The notes: a model not told the origin generated them from the letters alone. Numbered from the stretch's first letter, positions 1 through 9,298 are shown. The stretch: DNA of 64,000 bases from CAWEYO01 sp963813315 (GCA_963813315.1 CAWEYO010000012.1:82813-146812), one strand, 5' to 3'. Translations and numbers: made by a program.

Positions 1-539
1 AACAACGCGACAGCTGGTCTCAGAGGTACTGCGCGATTGTTTTGGGACCGGAGGATGGTTACCTCGCAACGTGGGGGTCGCCGCCGGGTCACCATGTAAG
101 GGAAATCGGCCGAAGAATTCGGCCGTTCGTGAACTGTTCGGACGCTAGGCTGATGCCCGCAGTCGCCCGCTTCGCGGTCCAACAGGTGGTCGGCGCGATC
201 CCCTGGACCACGTCGGGCTGTGTTCGTTATCCCAGGATTGCGATGCGCCAAATTATCACCGACCGGTTCACGCCGGTTTGATCGTTCGTTCGAACCTGTA
301 GGTGAGACTATAGAACACCGATATGGCCGCGGAGGTGTTGTGGCAGTTGAATCCTCGCCTTTCCTGCATTCCTAAAAGTCGCGAAGTGTTTCGGCGTTGT
401 CGCCAATGACGAACACCGTCGTATCACGGACGCCGGCGGGCGTCGACGCCTTCAGCGCTACGCGACCGATATTTGACATGACAGCCGCTCATGATATTGC
501 GATGTGCTGACTCGGTAGCAAGGTTCGGGTAGAAGCGCG
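1..539. other. No gene recognised
   Basis: Only short open frames are present, none with a recognisable family or a convincing ribosome binding site. The stretch may hold the promoter of the glycosyltransferase starting at 540, but I see no clear -35/-10 pair. It could be an eroded end of a gene lying outside the window. Confidence 0.4.
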
Positions 540-1499
540 TTGAAGACCATCCACATCTTCTGCAAGTTGAAGAATCCGTACGGCGGGAGTGAAGCCAGAG
601 CGCTTCAGCTTTTCGAACGGCTGAGCAAGTCCCGGGATGTCCGCCTTTGGGCGCTGTCGGCGCGGGCATCTCCGCTCCTCCTTGATCAACACCCCATCAA
701 GGTCGTTTCCTCGGTCCGCCTGGCGCTTCCGGACGGAGGCACCTATTTGTTCATCTGCGACCATTGGCGGAAAGGAATATGGCGCTTTCTCGCACGCAAG
801 CCAGAGCGCCTGATCTACGTTTACAATACCTTCCATCCAAGAAATGAGGCGCATACGTCAAAGTCGCCGCCCGGATGGCCGCAGGTCGAATATGTGTTCG
901 CCTCAGAGTGGCAGAAACAAATCCTGAATCTGGAAGGCGTGGTTTCAGTTTCTCCAATCGACATACGGAAATTCGTTCCGGCGGCGCGGCCCCCCGGCGG
1001 CCGCATCGTCATCGGCCGATTGAGCAGGGATACACCGGAAAAGTTCCATTCGGACGACTTCCCCATATTTTCCGATCTTGCGCGCGAAGGCTGCACGGTC
1101 CGCCTGCAAGGCGGCACCTGCTTGCGCGAACATCTAAACGATGGCGGCGTTGAACTGCTTCCGGCGGGGCATCAGCCCGCAGCAGAATTTCTGCAGGGCC
1201 TGGATATCTTTTATTTTCGCAGCGGTCGCCACGTAGACACATTCGCGCGCGTGGTATTCGAAGCCATGGCGTGCGGACTACCGGTCGTGTGCCACTCGCA
1301 CGGTGGTTACACGGACTGGATCCAGCACGGCGAAAACGGCTATCTGTTCGACACTCCCGCCGAAGCCCGTGATCTCCTCGCGGGGCTCATCGCTGATAGC
1401 TCCCTGAGGCAGCGCATCGGTTCGAATGCCCGCAAGACGGTTGAGCAGATGTATTCGGAGCAAGCGATGGATGAATGCCTGGCATTCTTTCTGAAGTAG
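540..1499 (+). CDS. Glycosyltransferase family 4 (GT1/GT4-like)
   Basis: Predicted cytoplasmic or membrane-associated retaining glycosyltransferase of the GT-B fold, 319 residues, somewhat short for the family (usually 350-400). The N-terminus has the loop GGSEARALQLFERL near residues 16-29, as in sugar-nucleotide GT4 enzymes. The C-terminal donor-binding signature FEAMACGLPVV lies at about residues 240-250, followed by GYTDWIQHGENGYLF. The start is TTG at 540; no in-frame ATG fits as well, and the upstream ribosome binding site is weak. A GT2 family glycosyltransferase follows 206 bp downstream, so the two may belong to a surface-polysaccharide locus extending to the left. Sugar donor and acceptor cannot be told from sequence. 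Confidence 0.8.
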   Translation: MKTIHIFCKLKNPYGGSEARALQLFERLSKSRDVRLWALSARASPLLLDQHPIKVVSSVRLALPDGGTYLFICDHWRKGIWRFLARKPERLIYVYNTFHPRNEAHTSKSPPGWPQVEYVFASEWQKQILNLEGVVSVSPIDIRKFVPAARPPGGRIVIGRLSRDTPEKFHSDDFPIFSDLAREGCTVRLQGGTCLREHLNDGGVELLPAGHQPAAEFLQGLDIFYFRSGRHVDTFARVVFEAMACGLPVVCHSHGGYTDWIQHGENGYLFDTPAEARDLLAGLIADSSLRQRIGSNARKTVEQMYSEQAMDECLAFFLK

Positions 1500-1705
1500 G
1501 TCCGAGCCGCATCAACAACGTTGCGACATGGTACGCATGTTCACGTCCAGGTGAGCGTGGCTCCCTCGGTCTGGTCGGCATCTTGGATTGATCGTGAACG
1601 TTGGGTTGGTTTCCACGGATAGATCCCCCGCCATAGCTTGACAGATCTGACTGCGTGTCAGAACAAAGCCGCTGAGCATCGGTTACAGTTGAAAGTGGAG
1701 GCAGC

Positions 1706-2707
1706 TTGACAGACTTGGATGAGGCGACACCAACCGGAGGGTCAGTAGGTCCGCGCATATGTGTAGGGATCGCAACCCGGGGCCGTCCCGTGATGCTTAA
1801 GGCCCTGCTCAATTCGCTTGTCGACCTGAACACAGACGGGTTCGAATGCGTTTTTGTCGTTGTGGAGAACAACGATCAGCCGACCGTGGCAGGAATCGTC
1901 GATGCTTTTGCAATAAAGCGCACCGGAAAGGTTTTGTTTGAGGTCGAGCCCAGGCTCGGGATTCCCTTCGCGCGCAACCGTGTTCTGGAAATCGCAAATC
2001 GGCAAAATGCCGACATGCTAGCCTTCATTGACGACGACGAGACGGCCGCGCCCGATTGGCTGCCGGCCCTTGTAGCCGAGATGACCAGTCGCCGGCTCGA
2101 TATGGTCGGTGGGCCGGTACGTTTTGGTCCGCTGGCTGCCGACGCATCGAGGATGCAATCACTGGTCTGGCGCGGCTTGCAAGGTCGTGGCCGCCGTGGC
2201 GAACGGAAGGCCCTACGTCTTAGTGAACAGCGCCGCGACGACAGGATCGCGTTGGTAACCGGCAATTGGCTGGCCAATCTTCACTTCGTGCGGGAGCAAA
2301 GCCTCCAATTCAACGAGGCATTGAGACTGTCCGGTGGTGAGGACATGGAATTCTTCGTGGCTGCCAAGCGACGAGGGGCGAAAACCGGATGGGCCAGCGG
2401 CGCCATCGTCAACGAATGGATGGATCCAGACAGGCTCACGCTCTCTTATCAATATCGCAAGGCACGGGACAGTTCACAGCAATCATACCACCTGAAATAT
2501 CCACAACGGTCGGCCCAATCGATCCTGCGTGCCGTGGGTTCGTTTCTGGGAAAGGTTTTGACGTGCGGCGTACATGTTACTCGGGCCAGCATGGATCAGG
2601 GGGCATCTCTTGTTGCAGCAGCGAAGTCGCTGGGATTTGCGGTAGGCCGGCTGAAGGCTGTCCTTGGTGCTCGATCATCTCACTACGAGCGCATTACCGG
2701 ACACTAG
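1706..2707 (+). CDS. Glycosyltransferase family 2
   Basis: Predicted inverting GT-A glycosyltransferase of 333 residues. The N-terminal ICVGIATRGRP (about residues 18-28) is the nucleotide-sugar-binding strand and loop. FIDDDE near residues 106-111 carries the DxD-type metal site, and SGGEDMEFF near residue 210 matches the conserved ED acceptor-side motif of GT2 enzymes. A TTG start at 1706 is chosen because GTGGAGG lies just upstream; the preceding in-frame region is not protein-like. The C-terminal hundred residues contain two weakly hydrophobic stretches that could give membrane association. It follows a GT4 gene and precedes a decayed HlyD secretion gene, which suggests an exopolysaccharide or glycoconjugate locus. 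The substrate is unknown. Confidence 0.8.
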   Translation: MTDLDEATPTGGSVGPRICVGIATRGRPVMLKALLNSLVDLNTDGFECVFVVVENNDQPTVAGIVDAFAIKRTGKVLFEVEPRLGIPFARNRVLEIANRQNADMLAFIDDDETAAPDWLPALVAEMTSRRLDMVGGPVRFGPLAADASRMQSLVWRGLQGRGRRGERKALRLSEQRRDDRIALVTGNWLANLHFVREQSLQFNEALRLSGGEDMEFFVAAKRRGAKTGWASGAIVNEWMDPDRLTLSYQYRKARDSSQQSYHLKYPQRSAQSILRAVGSFLGKVLTCGVHVTRASMDQGASLVAAAKSLGFAVGRLKAVLGARSSHYERITGH

Positions 2708-2928
2708 CGCGGACCGTGACCTTTGCCATCTGACCGTTTCGCATTCGGACGGCGCCAGACTACGCATGCTGGAGTATCCGAACTCTGCGGTCACTCTGAG
2801 CCTGACCCTAAGCGAACTCTTTTTCAATTTCGAATGCTGGTCGCTTCCTAACGCGCTTCGACACGTCAAGCTTGCGGCGATCGATACGGTATGGTCGGCG
2901 CTGAAGCTGTGATCCGCAAGGAGCGCCG

Positions 2929-3150
2929 CCCGAGCGGCTCGGGCTTGCAGAAATCAAGTTCCCCGACGGGCTTAAGCAGCAGGTTGTCGATCCGGATGTA
3001 GAAACCGTGCATGCCGGCGAGACGGCGCTGTTCGAAAGCCGCACCAGGGCTTCAACAGGGCTGAAGTCCAGCTCGAGGCGCGCTCGGGCCAGCTCAAAAA
3101 GCAAATCGAGGGGCTGAGTGCCCAGCGCAAGGCGATGGATGAATCGGCCG
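2929..3150 (+). pseudogene. HlyD-family type I secretion adaptor remnant
   Basis: Two adjacent pieces in different frames read like the middle of an HlyD/PrsE membrane fusion protein. The first (2929-3047) gives EIKFPDGLKQQVVDPDV and ETALFESRT. The second (from 3048) gives AEVQLEARSGQLKKQIEGLS followed by AQRKAMDE, typical of the periplasmic coiled coil. The frame changes near 3047. N-terminal membrane anchor and C-terminal beta barrel are missing, so this is a fragment, not a frameshifted full gene. The rest of 2708-3211 shows nothing coding that I recognise. Confidence 0.6.
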
Positions 3151-3211
3151 CCCCAACGCCGCCCCTTCCCCCTGCCCTTCGACGATCCGGCCCCCCGCAC
3201 GGCCACGGCCG

Positions 3212-3418
3212 TCAGTCTCCGTCTCCGCAGCGCTCCAGCGATTTCCGGAAAACTGGATTGCCGTCCAGAATGCCGATGTCGCGTTGCAGGTGTTCCGGAA
3301 GCGACCGTGTATCGAGGTAGGCCCGCCCTTCCCGCGTCCGTGCCCAGAACGTCTTCAGCGTGTGCCATGGAGATGGGCGGTGCCCGGCGGAAATGAACCT
3401 GTCATGTGCCATAGCCAT
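3212..3418 (-). CDS. DUF1127 small protein
   Basis: A 68-residue basic protein whose C-terminal half, with LPEHLQRDIGIL, matches the DUF1127 (YjiS-like) motif in which a short helix ends in a conserved D-I-G. Proteins of this family are abundant in alphaproteobacteria; some members act in phosphate/carbon metabolism or RNA turnover, but this one has no known role. The ATG at 3418 is preferred over an in-frame TTG at 3427 because AGGAAGG lies 9 bases before it. It is divergent from the LysR-type gene at 3536, with about 117 bp between the starts, so that regulator may control it (inference). Confidence 0.65.
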   Translation of the reverse strand: MAMAHDRFISAGHRPSPWHTLKTFWARTREGRAYLDTRSLPEHLQRDIGILDGNPVFRKSLERCGDGD

Positions 3419-3535
3419 GATCGTCAACCTTCCTGGTCTAACGGCAGTTAATGTATCGAGAAGGAATCTGGGCTTGATCGGGCATGTTTTCCAATTGAAT
3501 ATCGGCAGCCGGGCATAAGGGGAGTTAATGCATTA

Positions 3536-4444
3536 ATGTCTTTCCAGCTTCCCCCTCTCGCCGCGGTCCGCGCCTTCGAAGCGGCCGCCCGCCATGGCAG
3601 TTTCACCAAGGCGGCCAGAGAACTCGGCATGACGCAGGCCGCCGTCAGCTACCAGATCAAGGTGCTGGAGGACCGTATCGGCTCGCCGCTCTTCCTGCGC
3701 AGGCCGCGCCAGATCGTTCTCACGGACGCCGGCCAGCGGCTGGCGCCGGCGGTCACCGACGCATTCGAACTTTTAAGTGCGGCCTATGCAGCGGCCCGCA
3801 CCGGCGCGCGGGGCACGCTGGTCATCAGCACGCTCGCCACCTTCGCCGCCAATTGGCTGGCCCGGCGCATCGGCTCGTTCCAGATCGCGCACCCCTCGCT
3901 TGCGGTTCGGCTCGAAACGTCGGACCATATGGTAGACTTCACGCGCGAGGAGGTGGACATCGGCTTACGCTCGGGCGACGGCAACTGGCCGGGCCTTGCG
4001 GTCCATCGGCTATTCAACGCGGACTTCACGCCGATGCTCAGCCCGAATCTTTTGGCAAGCGCCGGCGGCGTCGAAACCCCGGCCGACCTCCTTTGCCTGC
4101 CAATTCTTGATCCGGGCGACCCGTGGTGGGCGCAATGGTTCGCCGCCGCGAACGTTCCCGTCGAGGGCCTCGAGAGCCGGCCGGGCGCAAGCTTGGGCGC
4201 GCAAACCTACGAGGGCAATGCGGCCATGGCCGGCCAGGGCGTCGCAATCCTTACGCCCGCCTTCTTCGCGCAGGAACTGGCCGATGGCCGCCTTGTCCGG
4301 CCCTTCGATCTGGTCTGCAACGACGGCAACGCCTACTGGATGGTCTATCCGGAAGCGCGGCGCAACGCGCCCAAGATCGCTGCCTTCCGCGGCTGGATCC
4401 TCGCCGAACTGGCCAATTCTTCGGTCAAGCCCGACAACACCTGA
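3536..4444 (+). CDS. LysR-family regulator, GcvA-type
   Basis: A 302-residue DNA-binding transcription regulator. The N-terminal winged helix-turn-helix is clear: LPPLAAVRAFEAAARHGSFT at residues 5-24, then TQAAVSYQIKVLE as recognition helix and LFLRRPRQIVLTDAG. The remainder is the periplasmic-binding-protein-like effector domain; the start of its sequence resembles the GcvA group rather than classical CysB/LysR types. The start at 3536 follows AAGGGGAG by about 11 bases. It diverges from the DUF1127 gene and converges with the sorbosone-dehydrogenase-type gene. The usual arrangement for this family makes the divergent gene and its own promoter the likely targets. The effector is unknown. 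Confidence 0.9.
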   Translation: MSFQLPPLAAVRAFEAAARHGSFTKAARELGMTQAAVSYQIKVLEDRIGSPLFLRRPRQIVLTDAGQRLAPAVTDAFELLSAAYAAARTGARGTLVISTLATFAANWLARRIGSFQIAHPSLAVRLETSDHMVDFTREEVDIGLRSGDGNWPGLAVHRLFNADFTPMLSPNLLASAGGVETPADLLCLPILDPGDPWWAQWFAAANVPVEGLESRPGASLGAQTYEGNAAMAGQGVAILTPAFFAQELADGRLVRPFDLVCNDGNAYWMVYPEARRNAPKIAAFRGWILAELANSSVKPDNT

Positions 4445-4507
4445 GGCCAGCCGAACACGAGAGGAATTTTTTTGCCGAAGATGAACTTGAAGGCAGCCTC
4501 TAGACGT

Positions 4508-5818
4508 TCAGCCGTGCCTCAACTCAGCGGTTACCCGCCAGATCGCATTACCCACATCGTCCGCGACCAGCAGCGAGCCGTCCGGGCCGATGGCAACCCC
4601 CACCGGCCGCCCATAGGATGCTCGTTCGTCCTCTGAAAGGAAGCCGGTCAGAACCTCGCGCGTCCGCCCGGCCGGGCGCCCGTTCACAAAGGGGACGAAA
4701 ACAACTTTGTAGCCACTCAACTTACTGCGGTTCCAGGATCCGTGTTGCCCGACGACCATCCCATCCGGGAAGCCGGGCAATGTCCCCGCGGGAAGCCAAC
4801 AGAGCCCGAGCGAAGCGGTGTGCCCGCCCAGCGCGAAATCCGGCGTTATGGCTGTTACGACCAAGGCCGGGTCCTGCGGCACCCGGTCGTCCACAATCTT
4901 GCCCCAGTAGCAATAGGGCCATCCGTAGAAGCCGCCTTCGCGAACCGAAGTCAGATAGTCCGGAGGCGTTTCGTCGCCCAGGGCGTCACGCTCATTGACG
5001 ACCGTCCAGAGTACGCCCGTAGTCGGTTCCCAAGCCATGCCCACTGGATTGCGGAGGCCGAAGGCAAAGATGCGTCGCTTGCCGCTCTCAAGGTCAAGCT
5101 CGTGGATGGCCGCCCGGTCCTCCTCTGCCGCCATGCCACTGTCGCCAATATTGGTGAGAGAGCCGACGCCGATGAAGAGCTTTCGTCCATCGGGGCTTGC
5201 AAGCAAACTTCGCGTCCAGTGCCCACCGGGCTTCAGGTTGGTTACCTTCCGTCCCGTCGCGTCGATGCGCGTCTCTCCCGCCCGGTACGAAAATGCAACC
5301 ACCGCATCGGTGTTGGCGACGTAAAACGTATCGCCCAGCAGAGCCATGCCGAACGGCTGATTCAGCCCGTCGAGGAACACTTCGCGGATTTCTGCCGTTC
5401 CATCGCCGTCGGCGTCGCGCAACAGCGTGATGCGGTTCGGGCTTACTCCGACTGCGGCGGCACGCTTCATTGTGCTGAGTATGGCATAGTCGAAGATAGA
5501 CCGGATGCCTCCTGGTAAGCTCAACGCCTCCGCGGCCAACACATCGCCATTGGGCAGGACATGGATCCAACGCGGATGCTTCAGGCCTGTTGCGAATGCG
5601 TTCACCTTCAGGCCGGCGGCCGCGACCGGGGTTTGCCCTGCAGCCCACCCTCTCGCCGTCGGCATTTTAAGCGTGGGAATGCCCTGCGGCTTTGCAACCG
5701 GAATATTCGGCGCACTGCCAAGCGCCGGTTCTCGCGGACCCTCGGGCCGATGCCGCAAGAGAATCACGACCGCGCCGATCAGCGCGACCATGCGGGCGAA
5801 AATGCCGGACAGGCTCAT
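4508..5818 (-). CDS. Sorbosone/glucose dehydrogenase-type beta-propeller protein
   Basis: A 436-residue exported or membrane-anchored protein of the glucose/sorbosone dehydrogenase (GSDH/YliI-like) family. A hydrophobic N-terminus (about residues 6-21) acts as signal or anchor. The beta-propeller carries GLKHPRWIHVLPNGDVLAAE at about residues 78-97, a calcium-site-like DADGDGTAE, FAFGLRNPVGMAWEP and GGFYGWPYCYWG, as in PQQ-dependent aldose and sorbosone dehydrogenases. Known relatives oxidise sugars or sorbosone in the periplasm with PQQ; the substrate here cannot be inferred. The ATG at 5818 is preceded by AAAGGAAA. It converges on the LysR gene, and no PQQ synthesis genes are in the window. 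Confidence 0.82.
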   Translation of the reverse strand: MSLSGIFARMVALIGAVVILLRHRPEGPREPALGSAPNIPVAKPQGIPTLKMPTARGWAAGQTPVAAAGLKVNAFATGLKHPRWIHVLPNGDVLAAEALSLPGGIRSIFDYAILSTMKRAAAVGVSPNRITLLRDADGDGTAEIREVFLDGLNQPFGMALLGDTFYVANTDAVVAFSYRAGETRIDATGRKVTNLKPGGHWTRSLLASPDGRKLFIGVGSLTNIGDSGMAAEEDRAAIHELDLESGKRRIFAFGLRNPVGMAWEPTTGVLWTVVNERDALGDETPPDYLTSVREGGFYGWPYCYWGKIVDDRVPQDPALVVTAITPDFALGGHTASLGLCWLPAGTLPGFPDGMVVGQHGSWNRSKLSGYKVVFVPFVNGRPAGRTREVLTGFLSEDERASYGRPVGVAIGPDGSLLVADDVGNAIWRVTAELRHG

Positions 5819-5959
5819 TGGTTTCCTTTGCCCAGGCAGCCGGTCGGCGCTACACGAAGCGTCTCAAGGTTGGTACCAACGATCTGCCAAGTTGTATACT
5901 CGCCGTAGGTTCCTCATCGTGGACTTACCGTTCGAGAGCGTCGCCAATGTCGTCACTGG

Positions 5960-6070
5960 AGTATCGGACCCGAAAGCGGAAACCGGTTTCGGAGAAAATC
6001 CGATGCTCAAACAGAGAGATAGAGCAGCAGCACCGATCCCATCAATTCAATCGGTGCGTCCGCTGGTCTA
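5960..6070. repeat. TAGAGC-type palindromic repeat, copy A
   Basis: About 110 bp of an interspersed element also found at 15738, 21460, 29855, 42465 and 58081. The core reads ATCGGACCCGAAAG, AACCGGTTTC, then AAAATCCGATGCTC, so it can fold as a hairpin. The distal part holds AGAGATAGAGCAGCAGCA and ends GTCCGCTGGTCTAG. It fills much of the 427-base gap between 5818 and 6246; the rest of the gap shows no gene. Confidence 0.8.
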
Positions 6071-6245
6071 GCGCCGTCATGCGGCCACGCCGCCCATAGC
6101 ATCACTTGAAGCTACGGATCGAAGGAAATGGTGAACGCGAAGGCTGCCATAAACGGATTGGTAACGCTGTTTGCCTACCTTGAGCGAATACGAGGCAGGA
6201 ACCTTTGCCGCCTCTCGGTGCAAAGATAATTCAAAGGAAATAACG

Positions 6246-7649
6246 GTGCGTCAGGCGCAGGCAAACAGCTTTACTGGTTCGTTCTCACTCCTCAATTTTG
6301 TTCTTGCGAGCCTGCTTTCGATCGCTGTGAACCTCGCCCCGGCCGCTTCTGCGGCCGCTGGGTCCTCCAAATATGCAGCGATCGTGATTGACGCGAACAC
6401 GGGCAAGACGCTTCACTCGGTCAACCCCGATGCTCCGCGATATCCGGCTTCGCTCACCAAGATGATGACGCTCTATCTCATCTTCGAAGGGCTTTCGTCA
6501 GGAAAAATAACCCGGAACACGAAGATTCCGTTCTCGGCCAGAGCCGCCACCATGCCCCCGACGAAACTCGGCGTAAAGGCAGGCGGGTCAATCACCGTCG
6601 AGACAGCGATAGGTTCGCTGGTTACGAAGTCGGCCAACGATGTCGCCACCGCCGTCGCGGAATACTTCGGCGGCACGGAGGAGGGATTCGCCCAAATCAT
6701 GACGCAAAAAGCGCGCCGGCTCGGCATGACGGGCACGATTTTCCGCAATGCCTCCGGTCTACCGAATTCCGCTCAGCATTCGACTGCACGCGACCTTGCC
6801 ATTCTCGGCATGGCGCTTCGCGAGCACTTTCCGCAATATTACGGCTATTTCTCGATCCAGTCGTTCAGCTACGGCAAACACCGGATGGCGAACCACAACC
6901 GGCTGCTTGGACGCATCAAGGGCGTGGACGGCATCAAGACGGGCTATACACAAAAGTCGGGTTTCAACCTGGTCACTTCGGTTGGCGACGGGAACCGCCG
7001 TATCGTGGCCGTTGTCATGGGCGGCGTATCCGGCCGCGCGCGCGACGCCCAAATGGTCGAACTGATCAAGCAATATCTGCCGAAGGGCTCGACGCGCCGC
7101 GGCGGGCCGCTGATTGCCAAGGCGGGTAAGTCGGCCATTCGTGCACTGGCTTCGGCGATCTTGCCGCGGCGCGATGTTCCGACACCCGACGAAAAGCCTG
7201 AAGCCGACGTGGTTGTGGCTACCAGCGAGGCGGAAGTGACGGCAGCAGAGAGCGTGCAGATCGCCGCGCAGGAGACCGTGGTCGAAGAAACCTCCGAACC
7301 GGTCATCCAGGCATTTGCGGAGCCCGCGCCGCGTCCCAACATCGCGTTGGCCCCTCGCCCGAAGGCCGAGGTCGATCCGATCAGCACCGCGTCCACCGGG
7401 CCCGAAGGCTGGGCGATCCAGGTCGCCTCCTCGCCGAGCGAAAGCGAAGCAAAGGGGTTCCTCGACAAGACCAGCAAGCAGGCTCCGAGGGCCGTTGCCT
7501 CCGCATCTCCTTTCACCGTCGCATTCCAAAAGGACGGCACCACCTACTACCGCGCACGTTTCGGAGGCTTCTCGTCGAAGGACGCCGCCTGGGATGCCTG
7601 CGGCGCTCTCAAGAAGAAGAAGATCGCTTGCTACGCGATCGAACAATAG
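6246..7649 (+). CDS. D-alanyl-D-alanine carboxypeptidase with SPOR domain
   Basis: A 467-residue penicillin-binding protein of the DacA/PBP5-6 (peptidase S11) class that trims the terminal D-alanine from peptidoglycan stem peptides in the periplasm. A signal peptide ends near residue 37. The catalytic motifs are all present: SLTK at 69-72, SAN at 129-131 and KTG near residue 236 in DGIKTGYT. A proline/alanine-rich linker leads to a C-terminal SPOR domain (EGWAIQVASSPSESEA onward), which binds denuded glycan at division sites. The GTG at 6246 is chosen because AAGGAAAT lies just upstream and the signal peptide begins there; an earlier in-frame ATG at 6171 adds 25 unlikely residues. SPOR fusion is common in rhizobia. 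Confidence 0.92.
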   Translation: MRQAQANSFTGSFSLLNFVLASLLSIAVNLAPAASAAAGSSKYAAIVIDANTGKTLHSVNPDAPRYPASLTKMMTLYLIFEGLSSGKITRNTKIPFSARAATMPPTKLGVKAGGSITVETAIGSLVTKSANDVATAVAEYFGGTEEGFAQIMTQKARRLGMTGTIFRNASGLPNSAQHSTARDLAILGMALREHFPQYYGYFSIQSFSYGKHRMANHNRLLGRIKGVDGIKTGYTQKSGFNLVTSVGDGNRRIVAVVMGGVSGRARDAQMVELIKQYLPKGSTRRGGPLIAKAGKSAIRALASAILPRRDVPTPDEKPEADVVVATSEAEVTAAESVQIAAQETVVEETSEPVIQAFAEPAPRPNIALAPRPKAEVDPISTASTGPEGWAIQVASSPSESEAKGFLDKTSKQAPRAVASASPFTVAFQKDGTTYYRARFGGFSSKDAAWDACGALKKKKIACYAIEQ

Positions 7650-7698
7650 GCAGGCATCTCAAGAATTCTCCTGGAAATGTAGTCATGTCGAAGGAGAG

Positions 7699-8394
7699 TC
7701 AGTTGTGATTGGAGAGAAGGACGTCCTTGGCTTCGTTGATTCTCGCGGCAAGGAAGGACGAACCGCCGAGGTCGGGGTGCAGGCGTTGCATGAGGCGGCG
7801 ATGCGCCTTGCGGACTTCCGCCGCGGTGGCTCCCGATTCAAGACCAAGGACCTTGTAGGCCTCCTCCTTGGTCATGGCGCCCGTAGCTGGCGCAACACCT
7901 TTCCGGTGGTCGTCATCCGGCTTCGCGTCTTCGCGCCATGCGGGAAACCGGCTGTCAAGATAAGCCTCAAGTAGCTGCCGGCTCTCCAAATCGGTGGAAA
8001 GTTCACCGAGCAGTTCCAGGAGTTCCCGCTGCGACATGGTGCCGAGCACCCGCGCTTCATGGCGGCCGGCAAGCACCAGCCCCTCCAGCTTGCCGCTGTC
8101 GTGGTCGAGTTCCATTTCCAGCGCTGCCGTTCTGACCGTCGAGCGTTTGCCGGGCGTCTTTCGGGTGCCGCGGCGCACCCTGTTCGAGGTGTACCAGGCC
8201 AGAGCACCGGAAAGCATCATACCCCCAACGCCTGCCCGCCCGGTGACGACCAGCACGCTGCCTACGATTGCGAGCACGATCGGTCCGCTGATGCGGACGC
8301 TTTCCGCCAACCTGGCCGGGTCGATCCTGAGGAAGGCGGCAATGACGACGAGGAAAGCCAGCAGGCCCGCAAGAATGTAGAAGACCACAGTCAT
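7699..8394 (-). CDS. Membrane-anchored J-domain protein
   Basis: A 231-residue protein with a DnaJ-like domain at the very C-terminus. The N-terminus has a hydrophobic helix (VVFYILAGLLAFLVVIAAFL, residues 3-22) and a second one further on (IVLAIVGSVLVV). A charged linker leads to YKVLGLESGATAAEV and the HPD triplet in RLMQRLHPDLGG, which in J-domains stimulates Hsp70 ATPase. The topology resembles DjlA/TIM14-type membrane co-chaperones. The ATG at 8394 overlaps the stop of the upstream VWA gene in an ATGA junction, so translation is probably coupled. The physiological client is unknown. A longer open frame to 8547 is rejected because it overlaps the VWA gene. Confidence 0.8.
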   Translation of the reverse strand: MTVVFYILAGLLAFLVVIAAFLRIDPARLAESVRISGPIVLAIVGSVLVVTGRAGVGGMMLSGALAWYTSNRVRRGTRKTPGKRSTVRTAALEMELDHDSGKLEGLVLAGRHEARVLGTMSQRELLELLGELSTDLESRQLLEAYLDSRFPAWREDAKPDDDHRKGVAPATGAMTKEEAYKVLGLESGATAAEVRKAHRRLMQRLHPDLGGSSFLAARINEAKDVLLSNHN

Positions 8395-9128
8395 CCGGTC
8401 TTGCTGCTCCCGAGATGCTCGATCATCAACAGGTCCTCGGGACGGCCGCGGGATTCGAGAGCTGCCAGTCCGCCAGTGGCAAACACCGCAACCGCTGAAA
8501 GAAGTCGTGCAAGTGTCGCGGCCGAACTGCGATCGAAACGGAACCATGCGCCCTTGGAGAGCCGCGCGAACTCCTTGAATGCTTTTTCCGCCGGGCCGCC
8601 GCGGCCTTCCTGAAAAATGAACAGCGGTACGCCATGAAGCCCGAGATTGCCGGCCTTTTCGGCCAGGTCATCGATCTCCTCCTCCATCGCGTCGCCTATG
8701 AAGACCACGGCGTTCACTTTCTCCGTTGTCGTTTCCTTCAAGGCGTGTGTGAGAACCTTGCCAATCTGCGTATGGCCGCCGCGGCAGTCGATTTTCACCA
8801 TAAGGTCCTTCAAGGCGGAAGTATCGTTGACGAATTTGGAAGCACGGCATTCGCCGAAACCCCGAAAATAAACCAGTTGCACATTCAGCGAACCGGCTTT
8901 GCCGACTGCGTCGAACATCTCCGCCTGCAGCTTGCATGCCAGATCCCATGTCGGCTGACGGCTCATCGTCGCGTCAAGAGCAAGGATCAGCCGGCCCGAG
9001 CCCTTGCCGCCCGGCGTCGCCATCGCGCGCGCTTGCCGCACGAAGGCGTCGATTTCACCGGCATCGGACCTCGCCTTTGCCGGTGTGTTCCTGGTGCCAA
9101 GGGGCGCTGGCGGCGTCTTATCGCTCAT
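8391..9128 (-). CDS. VWA-domain protein coupled to J-domain gene
   Basis: About 245 residues with a von Willebrand factor A fold. The MIDAS metal site appears as LILALDATMSRQPTW, a DxTxS variant of DxSxS. AVVFIGDAMEEEIDDL later supplies another conserved acidic loop, and KIDCRGGHTQIGKVL fits the central threonine region. There is no signal peptide, so a cytoplasmic location is likely. The start is uncertain: ATG at 9128 (MSDKTPP) is used, but ATG at 9134 and 9140 are in the same frame. The stop overlaps the J-domain gene start (ATGA). VWA proteins commonly assemble or remodel complexes with a partner, so joint work with the membrane J-protein is a reasonable inference. Confidence 0.75.
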   Translation of the reverse strand: MSDKTPPAPLGTRNTPAKARSDAGEIDAFVRQARAMATPGGKGSGRLILALDATMSRQPTWDLACKLQAEMFDAVGKAGSLNVQLVYFRGFGECRASKFVNDTSALKDLMVKIDCRGGHTQIGKVLTHALKETTTEKVNAVVFIGDAMEEEIDDLAEKAGNLGLHGVPLFIFQEGRGGPAEKAFKEFARLSKGAWFRFDRSSAATLARLLSAVAVFATGGLAALESRGRPEDLLMIEHLGSSKTG

Positions 9129-9197
9129 GACCATCAACATGTGGCGTCCGGGCGGTGCTTGCAAGACTGCCGCACGGACCGTGTGCGAACGACGGCC

Positions 9198-9298
9198 AGA
9201 GCGCGATGATTTCAATTGGAATCGTCACCGCGCTCTATTTCTTGGATTTCGCATGATCTTTTCCGAAAACCGCTACGCACTTTTCGGGATGCTCTAGC
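9198..9298. repeat. RIME-like intergenic palindromic repeat
   Basis: Begins AGAGCGCGATGATTTC and ends CTTTTCGGGATGCTCTAG, with an inner GATCTTTTCCGAAAACCG. This resembles the short dispersed repeats known from Rhizobium and Mesorhizobium intergenic regions. Its core differs from the TAGAGC-type element but the outer ends are similar. It occupies most of the gap between the VWA gene and DUF1489. Confidence 0.65.

Noticed and set aside
42..281. A 79-codon open frame at the left edge
   Set aside because: No family, no ribosome site, and amino-acid composition unlike the real genes.
1638..1667. A TTGACA-type promoter before the GT2 gene
   Set aside because: TTGACA is present, but the hexamer 17 bases downstream (GAACAA) is not a plausible -10 box; a small inverted repeat there is equally likely to be chance.
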